DNA of 64,000 nucleotides, from contig JAKCPI010009310.1 in the NCBI GenBank assembly GCA_023213315.1, positions 62,001-126,000 of the forward strand, in the 5' to 3' direction. Both the position numbers and the translations under genes were made by a program. Positions within the stretch are counted from its first letter, which is position 1, and every line of letters starts with the position of its first letter. Below the pieces are notes generated by a model that was not told the origin of the DNA, ran no database searches, and saw nothing but the letters and a program-made list of their open reading frames with translations. The stretch comes from Euborellia annulipes (Eukaryota > Arthropoda > Insecta > Dermaptera > Anisolabididae). This document shows, piece after piece, positions 13,101 through 22,819 of this stretch.

Positions 13101-15295
13101 GGCAAATATGCTCGATTCGCTGAAAAGGTCATTTATTTAATTTATTTTTCTACTCTTATATTTGGGAATTTTGAAAAACACAAATTTAATATTTTCTAAA
13201 TTTTCTAGGTGGTTTGGAAAATTGGAGAAATTATAGCTAGAACTACTTAATTACTAGCTTTCCAAAGCTCTAAACGCCCTATTTTTAATTAAATTTTGTA
13301 TAGAACGTGTTTACTTTTATATATTTTATATATAAATATTAATAAATTATAGTCGTGGGAAAATACTCTGATTCTCCAAACTATCTTATTTATATTTTTT
13401 TTTTATTAAATAAAAGAAGTCTTCTTTATATCAACGCAAATACATAGTTTATATATAAATGTTTTTTTTACTTTATTTTAGTGCATGCATAAAACACAAG
13501 GCACTCGACGACGTCAGTGGCCCCCTAGTCGAGAGGAAATTCTCTGCACAGTAAACAGAAGACCTATATATGCTCGTTTTCATTTAATGGATGGACAATA
13601 TCATGCTGTAGAATTTCATGCTTCAGCAACTGCTCGGGAGGTTCTTGCTGCCATTCAGACCAAAATAGGACTTAGAGAAAATGCTCAAGGTAACAATTAA
13701 TTTGGTTTCTATATTATTTTTTGTGATGAGCAAACTATTTTTATATCAAGTAAAACTTCTCAAATTGGCTTTAGATTATTAATAAAAAATTGACATTAAT
13801 AACTATTTTTGTAATACTTTGCTATATTTTTAGTATGCGCTGAAGATGATATCATTATATTGATATCGAAATATTTACATTGAATAAATGTAATTAAGGT
13901 GAATTGTTTTTTGGCTGATGTCAATTTTTTATTAATAATTATTTTTATGTCACAAGTAGGCCTATTCTCTAAGCAAAAATGTTAACTTTTAACATCTGAA
14001 ATCAGCGTTAATTCATTTTAACCCCTCCTTGCCTCAACAGCGCATGCGCGAGAGGTTATCGAGGGGTTTAAAAACACGAACAAGCAGAAAACATAGCTAT
14101 CTTCATATGGATCGTTAGCACCTAGTGCTAAAAAGTAAAATGTTAACGTCACTGTTAAAGGAATAAGAGCTATTATTTTATTCCCACAACCATATTTATA
14201 TCGTACTGCCGATTTTAGTGTAAATTTTGTCACGACCTCTTCATAGACTCACTTTACTTTACACGTACCTGATACTTGTTGAAGAGAAGCCTTATATTTT
14301 TTATAGTCAAATAATTTCTTTGAATTTGACGACCCACAAAAAGTTTTCTAGCGACCCACAGTTTGCGCAGTCCTGGCTTAGAAATATTTAAAGCCTATAT
14401 TGTCCCTAAATGTTAATTTAAAAAATATACTTTTGTAATAATGAAAATAATACTACAATTATTTTTAGGTTATGCCATTTATGAGGTGCTTGGACCTTCT
14501 GAACGTAGTTTGCTTCTGGATGAAAAATTAGCTGATGTAATGTCCAAATGGGAAAGATATAGAACAGCAAATGCAGCAGCGGCCGCTGCAGCTGCAGCTG
14601 CCGCTCAAGCAGGAGGCAACGCTGGACAACCGATTCGACATCATCATTTATTCCTCTTTAAAAAACATTTATTTTTAGACGCGTATATGAATTTAGAAGA
14701 TCCTGTTGAAAAGGAATTGCTCTATCATCAGGTTTTGCACGGACTTCGAGCTGATAGATTTCCAGTAACGGATATGGAAGCAGTAAGTTTTTTTTATTTA
14801 TTCGAGGATATGAGTAGTTCAATTACTGATGAAAACTGTAGGTACGTGCAGAATAAATAGAAAAAAAATTTTCATATAGGTCTACTTCACATACCTGAAC
14901 TCCTTCCTACAGACTTCAGTACAAATCGAACTACCCCATTCCTCGAATTCATCATATTATCTAGTCCTATATCAAAATAAAAGTATGGTTTGAAAATTCT
15001 GTACAAATATAAAAAGTACTTAATTTATCAAAGTAAAACATTTGTTGCCCCCGGGTCTGGCGTAGTAGGTAGCGTGCCTACCTCCTATACCAAACGTCGC
15101 GGGTTCGGACCCAGGCAGTCCGATGATTTTATTTAAGCCATTTGGATACCAGATGGCTTAAATAGAAATGCCTGAACACCAAATTGATTTATTAATTACA
15201 ACGGTTATCGTCAAAGTCTTATATGGCCTAAGTTGCCGAAAAGACTGTGTGAATGTGTGTGTGAGTGTGAGTGTGAATGAGAAAAAAGTGTGAAT

Positions 15296-15329
<34 letters not shown>

Positions 15330-17122
15330 ATTTGTTTTCAGCATTACTCTCCTCTTACGCTTATACACTTTACCCAACGGTGCTCCAGTTTCTTGATCTC
15401 TTCAGAATAATAGAATAAAAAAATCATAGCAATTTCTACCCACTCCTACGATTGTTCATTTGGCACACCACAACTTTAATTAGAATAAAAAATAAAAACC
15501 TTTTCCCTCAGTCAGGGCTTATTTCTAAATAGGCTAAGAAGGCTGTAGCCTAAAGTGGCAACAAATTCAGGGGCAGATTGGCAATTTATATTATTATAAG
15601 TTAAAATGAATGATTTCCTGTACGAATTTAAGAGTACATATATTGTATAAAACAAATGTATTAAACAAATATGAACTATAGAGGGGGCGGCAAATGAACT
15701 CAGTCCATTCAACTGGAGTCTTAGTGGTGAAATCGTTAAGTTTCCAAAAAAAAAGGCTGGGAGATTTTCTTCAAACAAAGTGGGGATTGGGGAAAAGAAT
15801 ACCTATTTTAGACAAATTCTATTATGCGGGAAGAGTGTGTAAAAGCCTAACATGACCTAACCACCCTCGTAATATAATAATATGACTCTTATTTATTTTA
15901 TTTATTAATGAAAATCAACTCTTCTATACAATTATTTTTTAAATTTGTCATAATTTTTTTAGGTAATGCTAACAGCACTTCAAGCTCAACTTGAATTAGG
16001 CGATTGTCCTGAAGCAGGTCCTACTCCGGATTATCGTCCTGTTGCTTCACATTGTCTGCCTCCACGTCTTGTGCCAGCAGTTCGGCAAGATGGTGTCAGT
16101 CAACATCACCAAAGTTTAAGAGGATTAACATCTTGGCAATCGAAACAAGCCTTCCTTAATTTAGTAGAAAGCTGGCCGTTACATCGGGCTACCATCTTTG
16201 ATGTTATGGTATGTATATTTATAGATAAATATATATCAAAAAAAAAAACATCTCAAAATTCATTTAAAAAATTTTAGCAATCATTTACTTCAAATTGGCC
16301 TCGAGTTCTCTGGCTTGCTGTGGATCAAAAAGGTCTTCACCTCTTGGAACACCGATCTCGTCATGCACTTTGCACTTATGAGTATATGTCACTCGCCAGT
16401 CTAAGTCCAGCACTAAATTGTTTGATGATAATCACTAGAGAAGGGGTAGATCAAAAACAGAGCAAAGTTATTCTCACAACATCTCAAGTAAGTACATTTT
16501 TTATTAAAAAGTGGAATTATTCTTTTTACTTTTCTTACCTTTATATTTGTTAATATATAGAGAAAGTATTGGATTCATGTCAAAAATTCGATGTCGAGAT
16601 TTTAATTGATATTCACGTTTTGAGATCCCCTCCAAAAAAGTGGATTTCGCGACATGGTTTGTCTGTGTGTCTGTTCGATTTTAAGTATGAAGGAATTGAG
16701 CTTGGCAGGCCCCCGCGGCACCCTCCTAGTTACGCCCATGATGATTTTATTTAAGCCATTTGGAAACCCAATCTAAAACCTCTCTAAAATACAGAATGAC
16801 AAGAAAGATAGTCAAATAAAAATAAATAAGTGTTTAATAAGATATAAAAACAATTTTTTTATTATTTCAGGCTTTCCAAATTGCAAATCTGATCCGTGAA
16901 TACACAGAAGTACTTCAACTACATAACCAGATGTCGCCAACAGTATCGGTAGCATCGTCTGCTCCTACAGAAATGACAAATTTGGAGGCAGCGAATCGTC
17001 GGGAGATGAAACGCCGTTTAACATCGTCAACGGCACCACCATCATCGACATCAGTACCACCACCACATCGACCTCCGCCACCGCCGCATGCCGCCCCTTG
17101 CGTCGACTCAGCGCTCGCCTGA
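1825..17122 (+). CDS. Unconventional myosin with tandem MyTH4-FERM tail (class XV-like), 5' partial
   Basis: Actin-based motor whose tail binds microtubules or membrane/cargo proteins; such myosins act in filopodia, microvilli and sensory bristles. Exons: 1825-1950, 2219-2458, 2682-2854, 3709-3921, 4006-4175, 4870-5006, 5105-5226, 5288-5492, 6306-6692, 7732-7897, 8234-8394, 9162-9398, 9465-9599, 9983-10212, 10281-10443, 10561-10725, 11381-11528, 11596-11745, 11999-12281, 12516-12757, 12829-13127, 13482-13689, 14469-14782, 15963-16208, 16278-16487, 16871-17122. All splice phases agree, giving 5,382 nt (1,793 residues plus TGA). Order of domains: motor end (residues 1-285), three IQ motifs (286-353), charged helix (354-425), linker (430-600), MyTH4 (600-820), FERM (825-1203), MyTH4 (1225-1385), FERM (1390-1740), Pro-rich end. 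The first window exon enters at phase 0 inside the motor, so the start codon is upstream. No SH3 domain is visible between the two MyTH4-FERM units. Class XV (insect Myo10A/sisyphus) is preferred; class XXII or VII are alternatives that a motor-domain tree would settle. Confidence 0.9.
4116..5006 (+). CDS. Myosin neck: three IQ motifs
   Basis: Part of the myosin gene. The lever arm binds calmodulin-like light chains. Three IQ-type helices can be read across the junction of exons 4006-4175 and 4870-5006: [30 protein letters not shown] and [15 protein letters not shown]. The middle one has LQ in place of IQ, which is common in family members. The 694-bp intron between these exons (4176-4869) contains an apparently intact hammerhead ribozyme motif. 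Confidence 0.85.
4584..4645 (+). ncRNA. Hammerhead ribozyme, apparently intact, in a myosin intron
   Basis: CTGAAGA at 4593-4599, helix II TGGCC/GGCC around an 11-base A/T-rich loop, GAAA then CGTC ending near 4626. Helix I pairs CCCAATAA upstream with TTATTCTGGG downstream. Helix III is the minimal ACGU palindrome seen in the small type I hammerheads of Penelope-like elements and animal retrozymes, which are thought to work best as dimers. No second arm is evident here, so this is a single copy rather than a foldback. Confidence 0.62.
5105..6692 (+). CDS. Myosin post-neck helix and Pro/Ser/Thr-rich linker
   Basis: Part of the myosin gene, exons 5105-5226, 5288-5492 and 6306-6692. The first two encode a highly charged Arg/Glu/Ala helix ([20 protein letters not shown]) that could be a single alpha-helix or a weak coiled coil, then NLFAFLSD, a motif like the one that follows the neck in class VII/XV myosins. 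Exon 6306-6692 is low complexity: an eight-proline run (PPPPPPPP), Thr/Ser tracts and PPPLPAPP, likely a disordered spacer with possible SH3 or profilin ligands. It could substitute for regulatory sequences placed elsewhere in vertebrate Myo15, but that is inference. Confidence 0.82.
5797..6125. repeat. Inverted-end repeat (CTATTCTCTAA ends)
   Basis: Starts with CTATTCTCTAA and ends with TTAGAGAATAG, with internal runs of TTAAC/GTTAA words. A related copy lies near 13955-14180. It looks like a MITE of about 330 bp in the intron before exon 6306. Class not assigned. Confidence 0.5.
6862..7635 (+). repeat. Diverged copy of dispersed repeat R1 with a SINE fragment inside
   Basis: Begins with the R1 start (ACTTTCTTACCTATATA ... 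GAGAGGAAGTATTGG) and runs through the R1 core, including the words ACTTAGTAGTTTACTGATGTAC and TTTGCTCCAACGATTTTGAT. A SINE 3' fragment interrupts it at about 7335-7432. More diverged than the copies after 41 kb. Confidence 0.65.
7335..7432 (+). repeat. Fragment of the tRNA-SINE 3' end
   Basis: GTCTTAAATGG, GTTGCCGAAAAGGCTGTG and GAATGGGAAAAAAGTGTG match the 3' half of the SINE at 15047-15328. The tRNA-like head is missing. Confidence 0.6.
7732..12281 (+). CDS. Myosin first MyTH4-FERM unit
   Basis: Part of the myosin gene, exons 7732-7897 through 11999-12281. MyTH4: [18 protein letters not shown], then [10 protein letters not shown], an [20 protein letters not shown] helix typical of MyTH4, and [18 protein letters not shown]: begins near [20 protein letters not shown] (F1 ubiquitin-like lobe), FKRRLF and [13 protein letters not shown] (F2, alpha-helical), [17 protein letters not shown] and [11 protein letters not shown] (F3). 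An Ala/Ser/Gly insert ([17 protein letters not shown]) lies between F1 and F2. The donor after 7897 (gtccgt) is a weak GT site. Introns hold dispersed repeats and a long foldback (8502-8908). Confidence 0.88.
8566..8612 (-). ncRNA. Degenerate hammerhead-like motif, left foldback arm
   Basis: On the minus strand: CTCAGGA, helix II GGAC/GTCC, GAAA, CGTC, with helix I GGA/TCC. The G of the CUGANGA core (position 5) is replaced by C, a change known to abolish hammerhead catalysis. The same change is in the right arm, so it predates formation of the foldback or spread by it. Confidence 0.5.
8826..8872 (+). ncRNA. Degenerate hammerhead-like motif, right foldback arm
   Basis: CTCAGGA at 8832-8838, GAAA at 8859-8862, CGTC at 8863-8866. 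Shares the G-to-C core change with the left arm and has one more mismatch in helix II (AAC against GTC). Confidence 0.5.
10885..11112. mobile_element. hAT-like MITE, diverged
   Basis: Left end CAGGAGCGGTCCTGG and right end AGTAGGACCGCCACTG are inverted; G and C runs lie just inside each end. I could not match 8-bp flanks, so the target duplication is lost or was never present. Located in the intron before exon 11381. Confidence 0.5.
12516..13127 (+). CDS. Myosin second MyTH4 domain
   Basis: Part of the myosin gene, exons 12516-12757 and 12829-13127. A basic helix ([14 protein letters not shown]) and a seven-glycine run precede [13 protein letters not shown], the usual MyTH4 opening. [20 protein letters not shown] and [15 protein letters not shown] are the strongly conserved MyTH4 core, then [20 protein letters not shown]. 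Vertebrate myosins VII and XV carry an SH3 domain just before this MyTH4; only about 20 residues of low-complexity sequence stand here, so SH3 is absent in this gene model. Confidence 0.88.
12758..12828 (+). other. GC-AG intron in the myosin gene
   Basis: The exon ends at 12757 and the intron starts GCAAGT instead of GTNNGT. Only this donor keeps the frame into [11 protein letters not shown] of the next exon (acceptor AG at 12827-12828). The nearby GT at 12762 would shift the frame and meet a stop within about 15 codons. GC-AG introns are a known minor class and often weak or alternatively spliced. Confidence 0.75.
13209..13250 (+). other. Possible alternative terminal exon of the myosin
   Basis: Between exons 13127 and 13482 there is an acceptor (ttttctag) followed in phase 0 by [13 protein letters not shown] and TAA, and an AATAAA at 13341-13346. 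If used, the protein would stop after the second MyTH4 and lose the last FERM. It may be chance; the intron is AT-rich and stops are frequent. Confidence 0.25.
13482..17122 (+). CDS. Myosin second FERM domain and C-terminus
   Basis: Part of the myosin gene, exons 13482-13689, 14469-14782, 15963-16208, 16278-16487 and 16871-17122. F1: [21 protein letters not shown]2: [30 protein letters not shown] and [12 protein letters not shown]3: [34 protein letters not shown] and [14 protein letters not shown]. An eleven-alanine run followed by QAGGNAGQ interrupts F2 just before the FKKHLF strand. The last exon ends in a Thr/Pro/His-rich tail and DSALA, which does not fit a class I PDZ ligand, unlike vertebrate Myo15a. 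TGA is at 17120-17122. Confidence 0.88.
13770..13945. repeat. Small foldback with hammerhead-like core
   Basis: TTATTAATAAAAAATTGACA on the left is matched inverted by TGTCAATTTTTTATTAATAA on the right. A hammerhead-like core sits between them. In the intron 13690-14468. Confidence 0.6.
13830..13885 (+). ncRNA. Hammerhead-like motif with palindromic helix II
   Basis: CTGAAGA at 13840-13846, helix II formed by two GATATC palindromes, GAAA at 13868-13871, then TATT. Core is complete; helix I is poor, so activity is doubtful. A further decayed relative (ATGAGGATGATATCGAAATATC) lies near 36666. Confidence 0.45.
13955..14180. repeat. Second copy of the CTATTCTCTAA-type repeat
   Basis: CCTATTCTCTAAGCAAAAATG start and TTAAC-rich interior match the repeat at 5797-6125. 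The right end is not clear. Confidence 0.4.
15047..15328 (+). mobile_element. tRNA-derived SINE with target duplication
   Basis: Head has RNA polymerase III boxes: A-box TGGCGTAGTAGG and B-box GGGTTCGGACCC. The body has TTTAAGCCATTTGG and GGCCTAAGTTGCCG; the tail is TGTGTG/GAGTGTGAGTG followed by an A run. It is flanked by the direct repeat AAAACATTTGTT (15035-15046 and again after the tail at about 15325-15336), the mark of LINE-assisted insertion. Lies in the intron before exon 15963. Confidence 0.85.
16536..16760 (+). repeat. R1 left part joined to a SINE fragment
   Basis: ACTTTTCTTACC, then AGAGAAAGTATTGGATTCAT and AATTCGATGTCGAGATT match R1. From about 16710 it switches to a SINE piece (GATGATTTTATTTAAGCCAT). 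Lies in the last intron. Confidence 0.65.
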
Positions 17123-17287
17123 GTCCCTCCATTTGGTTGAATTTACACCGGTATATCTTCTCTCAACTACCTCTCTAAATGCGTGACTTTTATTTATTAT
17201 GGTTACCGAGAAATGAATTCTTTTGTTTTATTAAATTAAATTTTATTCCTTAATTAATCTCAATGATTCATAATTTTATTGCTAAAT

Positions 17288-17293
17288 AATAAA
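17288..17293 (+). terminator. Candidate polyadenylation signal of the myosin gene
   Basis: AATAAA lies 166 bases after the stop codon, in an AT-rich 3' flank. No other AATAAA occurs between the stop and this site. The cleavage site cannot be placed from sequence alone. Confidence 0.45.
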
Positions 17294-17514
17294 TTTGAGC
17301 CTGAACTGACTTTTTAAGACGCAAAAAAATAAATTGACTTTTTTTTTAATAGTTTCCAATATCAATATTATTAAATAGATAGAAAATATATTACTAATAT
17401 ATCTTTTTGTTGTAGTAGAATTAATTCAAAGGCTGAAATAATTGAAATAACACTTTCACACATTTGTTAGCTGAAAAGACAGATTTTTTAGATTTAGTTT
17501 TTAGATTTACCCCA

Positions 17515-17625
17515 AACCTCGCGTTTCCACCGAGTTTCCATGCGGCATCGGCTTTTCGCCTGGTATCTCTTCCATTTCGAGTTGCCGGCTTAAGCCTGTA
17601 GTTGCCTCAGTAGAAACGGAATTCT
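17515..17625. repeat. Short inverted-end element in the myosin 3' flank
   Basis: Left CGCGTTTCCACCGAG and right CTCAGTAGAAACGGAA are inverted copies with some changes; about 105 bp. Looks like a MITE. The rest of 17294-18700 is AT-rich with no gene seen apart from A/T runs and one C run near 18510. Confidence 0.35.
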
Positions 17626-18704
17626 CCGTCATCTTGAACTTACTAACAAGTTCTGATATTAATAATAGAGACAAGACCAAAGTGAAGGGGTAGCCAAAAT
17701 TTTGTATATATTGATAACATTTTCCTAAAAATTAAAAAAAAAAAAAAAAATATAATATAAATTTATGTTTTGCAGAATAATTAAAAAAAAAGCATGCTTT
17801 GTGTTTTGCAAAGTATCAACGTTCGAATATATTCGTGACAATGACTATATATAGGAATAAAATTTAATCTAATATGACTTGAATCATTTCACCGTAAACT
17901 AATATTTTTTTTTTAAATGGAATCAAAAAATTTTTAAATACAGTCTTTCTAAAATTCTTAATCATTTTCACTTTTCATAATTTTTTTGTGATAAGCTCTT
18001 GGTTTTATTCTAAAATTTTGATACCAATATGAAATTGAAAGGAAAATTCTTAATTATTTATAGTCCATAATATATACAGTATTGTTGCAATAAGATATAG
18101 CTGTTATAAATATATGACAGTGAGAGACAGGTGGGAAGCAGTTAAGAGAAGTCTTATCTTTTTTATCTTGAACCTATATATAGGCCTACCGTATATATAT
18201 ATTTTTTTTAACGATAATTAGTTTTGAAAACATTATATTAAATGTGACAAAACTTTATATTATTTTTTGTAGCTTTCTTTGTCACATTGATGGAGGTTTA
18301 GATATTTAAATACATAGTTTCTAAGAAAAACGCTCTTTGAAAAAAAGGCCCCCGCGGAATAAATGCTCCCGGAAAAAATCATAAATAAACTTCACCAGAT
18401 ACTTTTCAAAATCTTATCAAAAATTTAACGTTTTTCTCATCTGGTTATATCTGTTGAACAATTTTTAATCTAATTCAGAACCCACCGTACATACCGAAAG
18501 TCCCGAGCCCCCCCCCCCCCTGGCGTGAACACTTAACGTTAATAAACGCTTCGACAATTCTATTTATATGTGTGTCTTTCTAGTCACAAAAAGACTAATG
18601 ATAAGATAATTTAATTGAAATATCGCTGAAAAAAATTTTTAATTTAATCGAGGCTTTTTTTTTCTTTAGGCTGCTCCTCTTCTGTCTTTTATTTTCTCAA
18701 ATAT

Positions 18705-19005
18705 ATATTTTACAAGTGGCAAATTCCGCCTTCGGCGGCCTTTCCCGCTTGCCAAGGGCTGCTCCTTCGGCGAGGAAATGCATCAATATATAAACTTATA
18801 TAATATATTACTATATTATTACATTGTCATATTTTTGCCCATGTTTGAAAATTTTGCAATTGCTTGCCTTCACAGAAAAATTTTAGAGTTTTAAATTTCC
18901 TTCACTGACTCCACTTCCTCTGCCTCTGGCCAATCAGCGAGAGAGAGTGGTAAACAGGCACATAAAGCGTAAGTCAGAGGAGGCTAGCCCTTTATATATT
19001 AGTAT
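18705..19005. repeat. Dispersed repeat R3, copy 1
   Basis: Shares with 53150-53375 the words ACAAGTGG, GAAATGCATCAA, GAAAATTTTGCAATTGCT, CTCACTGACTCCACTTCCTC/CACTGACTCCACTTCC, GGCCAATCAGCGAGAGAG and GTGGTAAACAGG, ending at CTAGC.CTTTATAT. The GC hairpin CCGCCTTCGGCGG near its left end resembles a Helitron 3' hairpin in reverse, so a decayed Helitron-like element is possible. Confidence 0.55.
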
Positions 19006-19009
19006 GATA

Positions 19010-20540
19010 TTGAAGTTTTTTATTTTAATACTTTCACTTAATATCAATAAACTCTTTACTTTTGAGAATTCCCAAAACCAACGTATAACTAAAAATACGA
19101 TTAAACCCGCTATTAGTTCTGTAAAAACCTTTTTTTTATATGAGAGAGATACAAAAATACAAAAGAAAAATTATGAATATTTGAAAATGATTAAGAAATT
19201 TATAAACAATGAATATTTTACAATAACTGATGATGTAATGGTTTCTTCACTTTGAGAAAAGTCTCGCTCTAATATATAATCGTATTAATGATATTCAAAA
19301 CACAATATTATAGCATATATAATAGAAATTATTATTAGTATTGAAATCCCAATTTTTTAAAATCTTTTATTAAAATAATTTATAATTGAACAAGAAAATT
19401 TAAATTTACATTATTAGTTTTCAAATTTTTACTCAATATAACATATAGGCCTAAATATATAAATAAAAAATTTAATTAATTGTGATTTAGGCAAAGCTAA
19501 TCAAGGAACTCGTGGGCCATTAAGATATTAGGGGATCGAATTAAATTAAAGAAAAAAGTTTTAACAAAATATTTCAATAAAGAAGGGAATTGCCTCTTTC
19601 AAATTAGACACCCTTTTTTCAAATATACACATATATTTAAATAAATTTTTATCCTTTCGAAATAATGATTTTTTCCAAAATGATTAATATTACGAAAAAC
19701 CTAATTATTCAATATAAAGAGTATAATAAATCAAAAGACATGCAAATTGAAATTTAAAGAGAAAATGTTTCTTGAACAAAATTTTATTAAAAATTGACTT
19801 AGAAATTCGGATCGAAGTTTAAAAATAAAATATAAAAAATTTTATCATTTATTTATTTAAATATAGGCCTATAAATAAAAAATTAATTTAATAGTAGTTT
19901 TCTAAAACTTGATTATTTTCAAATATTTGTTCCAATAGGAGTGACGTTTGCTACCCCAGAGCCACCTATCACATTGTTGCGCGCCAAATGCCCTTCCTTT
20001 GCCTTCACATCAATTGACGACCAGTCTTGAATCCTTCATCTAACCTCTGCTCTCTTTGACAACGACACCATATGCTCCTGGATATTTCCTCAAATTCTTT
20101 CCTCTAAATCACAAGGTATTTCCTTCTAATTATTTTTACTTTTTATTATTATTATTATTATAAAATACATGTTTGGTAAAAAGATCGTTTTAATAATAAC
20201 ACCAGTCAACACGATTTTGGAGTCTGGCTTCTGCATATGAAATTTTCCTATCTATTTCTTTTATGTTTGCATGGGCTGTTTCGTATTAAACAAAATAAAA
20301 AATGGAATTTTTTTGTTTTTCGATGTCGATCAGAATTTCAGCTTTAGAACAGAAACCCAAAAAAATTTTTTTTTTTGTTGACCTGTGTTATTTATTAATT
20401 ATGCCCTTGGTGTTAGAATGTTAATATTCGAATTACAAACTTGAACTTATTTTTAAAATTTTGTAAAAAGAGAGGAAATCAACCAAAAAGGTTAGCCTCT
20501 ATCAAAATTAAAATTTATTTCGATATAAAAAATTTTTATT
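19010..20540. other. AT-rich intergenic stretch
   Basis: No convincing gene. A plus-strand open frame at 18947-19255 is low-complexity and without a recognisable domain. A less AT-rich patch at 19940-20115 ends in CACAAG|GTATTT, which could be an untranslated first exon, but nothing downstream supports it. Confidence 0.5.
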
Positions 20541-20552
20541 TACATCCACAGT

Positions 20553-20974
20553 AGGGGTACCGAGGGGGGCGAGGGGGCGGTCCGCCCCAGGCCCCGAGCC
20601 GGCAAGGCCCCCATATATTTTAAAAAAAAATTTAATGAAAATTTCCCATTAAAGCCCCGGGGCCCTCAGGGCTCAAGTAAGAACAAAATTTAATGAAAAT
20701 CTCCCTTTGAGAGGCCCCGGGGCCCTCAGGGCTCAAGTAAGAACAAAATTTAATGAAAATCTCCCTTTGAGAGGCCCCGGGGCCCTCAGGGCTCAAGTAA
20801 AAACAAAATTTAATGAAAATCTCCCTTTGAGAGGCCCCGGGGCCCTTGGGGCTCAAGTAAGAACAAAATTTAATGAAAATCTCCCTTTGAGAGGCCCGGG
20901 GCCCCCAAAAAAAATTCAATATAAGGCCCCCTCTTCTAGAGCCGCCCCAGGCCCCCAACGCCTGGTACCCTCTG
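20553..20974. mobile_element. hAT-like element carrying a 60-bp minisatellite
   Basis: Ends GGGGTACC and GGTACCCTCTG are inverted, with GC-rich inner ends. The direct repeat TCCACAGTA stands at 20545-20553 and 20975-20983, consistent with an 8-bp target duplication. The interior is almost wholly the minisatellite listed next. Confidence 0.55.
20645..20900. repeat. 60-bp minisatellite, about 4.3 copies
   Basis: Exact 60-bp period: each unit has GGCCCCGGGGCCCTCAGGG, GCTCAAGTAA and AATTTAATGAAAATCTCCCT. Units 2 to 4 differ at only a few positions. Because 60 is a multiple of three, reading frames stay open on both strands (115 and 94 codons), but the products are only repeats (PLRGPGALRAQV) and I do not call them genes. 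Confidence 0.93.
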
Positions 20975-20999
20975 TCCACAGTATATCATAAAAAAATTC

Positions 21000-22815
21000 T
21001 ACTATTAAATAACATTTACAAATTATATAATTTCCATTGAGTACATTTTTGAAAACTAAAATACATTTATTTCTTAATCATCAAAGTATAAATAAAAATT
21101 CCATTAAAATATCATTTTGAAGACACATCATCAGATTATTTTATTTTTCTTTTCATATAGACTATTAAATAAAAAATAAATTATAATATTTAGAATATGC
21201 TTACAAAAGCAGCAGTGTTTCAGAGACATATTGAAAGAACTTTTTAAATCATTTTGAAAAATTTTATTTGCTGCTTTTGTGATATATATACTAAATATAT
21301 TTAAAAAAAATTATTATTCGTATAGTTTTACCTCCAAAAAAAATTACTGCCCTTTTTGAAAATAGTTTTCGATGTAATGAAATCTAAATTTATACTCTTT
21401 ACAAATAAAATATATATCATAAGATTTATACATATATAATATTATATTTATTATATATAAATATATATATATATATACTTATATCGGTGTAAAATTAACC
21501 AATGTTGATTAATTATGCACAATATAAAATTTATTGTTGTTGTAAAACCCTTTATTTATTGTGAAGAGCTTAATAAACATCAACAACAATATATTTGACA
21601 CAAATATAATATATTAATTGAATTTAAAAAAAAAATCAAACTTTAGATATAAGCCTTTTTACAATATTTAATAACAAAATAACCTTTTATGATAATTTAT
21701 TGTCTAATTAGTCATTAAATAAAATGAGATGAAAGTGTGGAGTGCTCTCCCTTCATCTGAAAACTTTGTACAATATTATTATAATTGACAGGATTATTAT
21801 TATTATTCATTATTATTATTATTACTATAATTGGACATTTGTAAATAAAAATTTAAAAAAAAAACTAATCCTTATAAAAAATGTTACCATTCAACCACAC
21901 AGACAAATTCTTTAATGTGATTTATTAATCATAATATAATCATTTAGCCGGTAGATATTTAAATTTTTTCGGCGCCCCAAGGTTTTTTAAAATATTTAAC
22001 AAAAATTAAAAAAAAAATTAGTTTTTGTAAACATTTTATCAAATTCCAGACCATATACGATACACAATTCAGGAACTACATATTTTGATTAACAATAATT
22101 TAATAATCTTTCTTTATTCCCAAAATATTTTTGAAATAGTTACATAATTGTTGATAACTGGATTTAATATCGTCGGTCCAGTACAAGTTCGGTCTAACTA
22201 AAAAAAAAAAAGCAATTTTTCAGATGAGCCGATTAAAGTTTCCTTTCCGTTCATAACCGTTGCCTGCGTTACCCGATTGCTGAAATTTTGCACGAATCAT
22301 CACAATCATTAGAACTCTCCTATAAATTTATAAGGTTTTTCCCACTCTCATTAACATTATTATTTTTTTTATGGGAAATATTCCAAGATGATCCTTTCTT
22401 GCACCGAAATATTTCGGGTTTTTTTAAAGAGATTATTCACTCTTGCACGGCCCCTCTCCACTAAGTTGTTTAAGAAATGGACTTGCACAGAGATAGTAGA
22501 GGGAACTTGAAGATAATTTGTGTAAAAAACTGCATTTTTTTGAGTTAGACCGGTCTTGAACTGGACCGACGATATGCACAGGGAAAGACGTTTGTCGACA
22601 TAATATGATTTCTTTATTTTTCACCTTTGGTTCCCACTGTACTCCCTCTCTACCTATATTTTTGTGAAAATAAAAAATTTTTAATAGTGTTCAGGGGCAA
22701 TATTTAAGATATTGTCCACGCCCTCTCAAGATTAAAAAAAGAATAAAATATTAGTAAGAAAACATATTATAATTAATATTTGTATCTATATGTATAATTT
22801 ATTAATAAAAATTGT
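21000..22815. other. AT-rich intergenic stretch
   Basis: A/T-rich with (ATT)n near 21790 and (AT)n near 21420-21480. An inverted pair (CGTCGGTCCAGT near 22171 and ACTGGACCGACGATA near 22560) bounds about 400 bp and may be an old element (left CGTCGGTCCAGTACAAGTTC, right GTCTTGAACTGGACCGACG). No gene seen. Confidence 0.5.
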
Positions 22816-22819
22816 CTTA

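Noticed and set aside
15047..15130. tRNA gene
   Set aside because: A- and B-boxes are present but the sequence does not fold into a full cloverleaf, and it is repeated with a SINE body, A-tail and target duplications.
20645..20900. CRISPR array or a repetitive protein gene
   Set aside because: Units abut with no unique spacers, and frames are open only because the period is a multiple of three.
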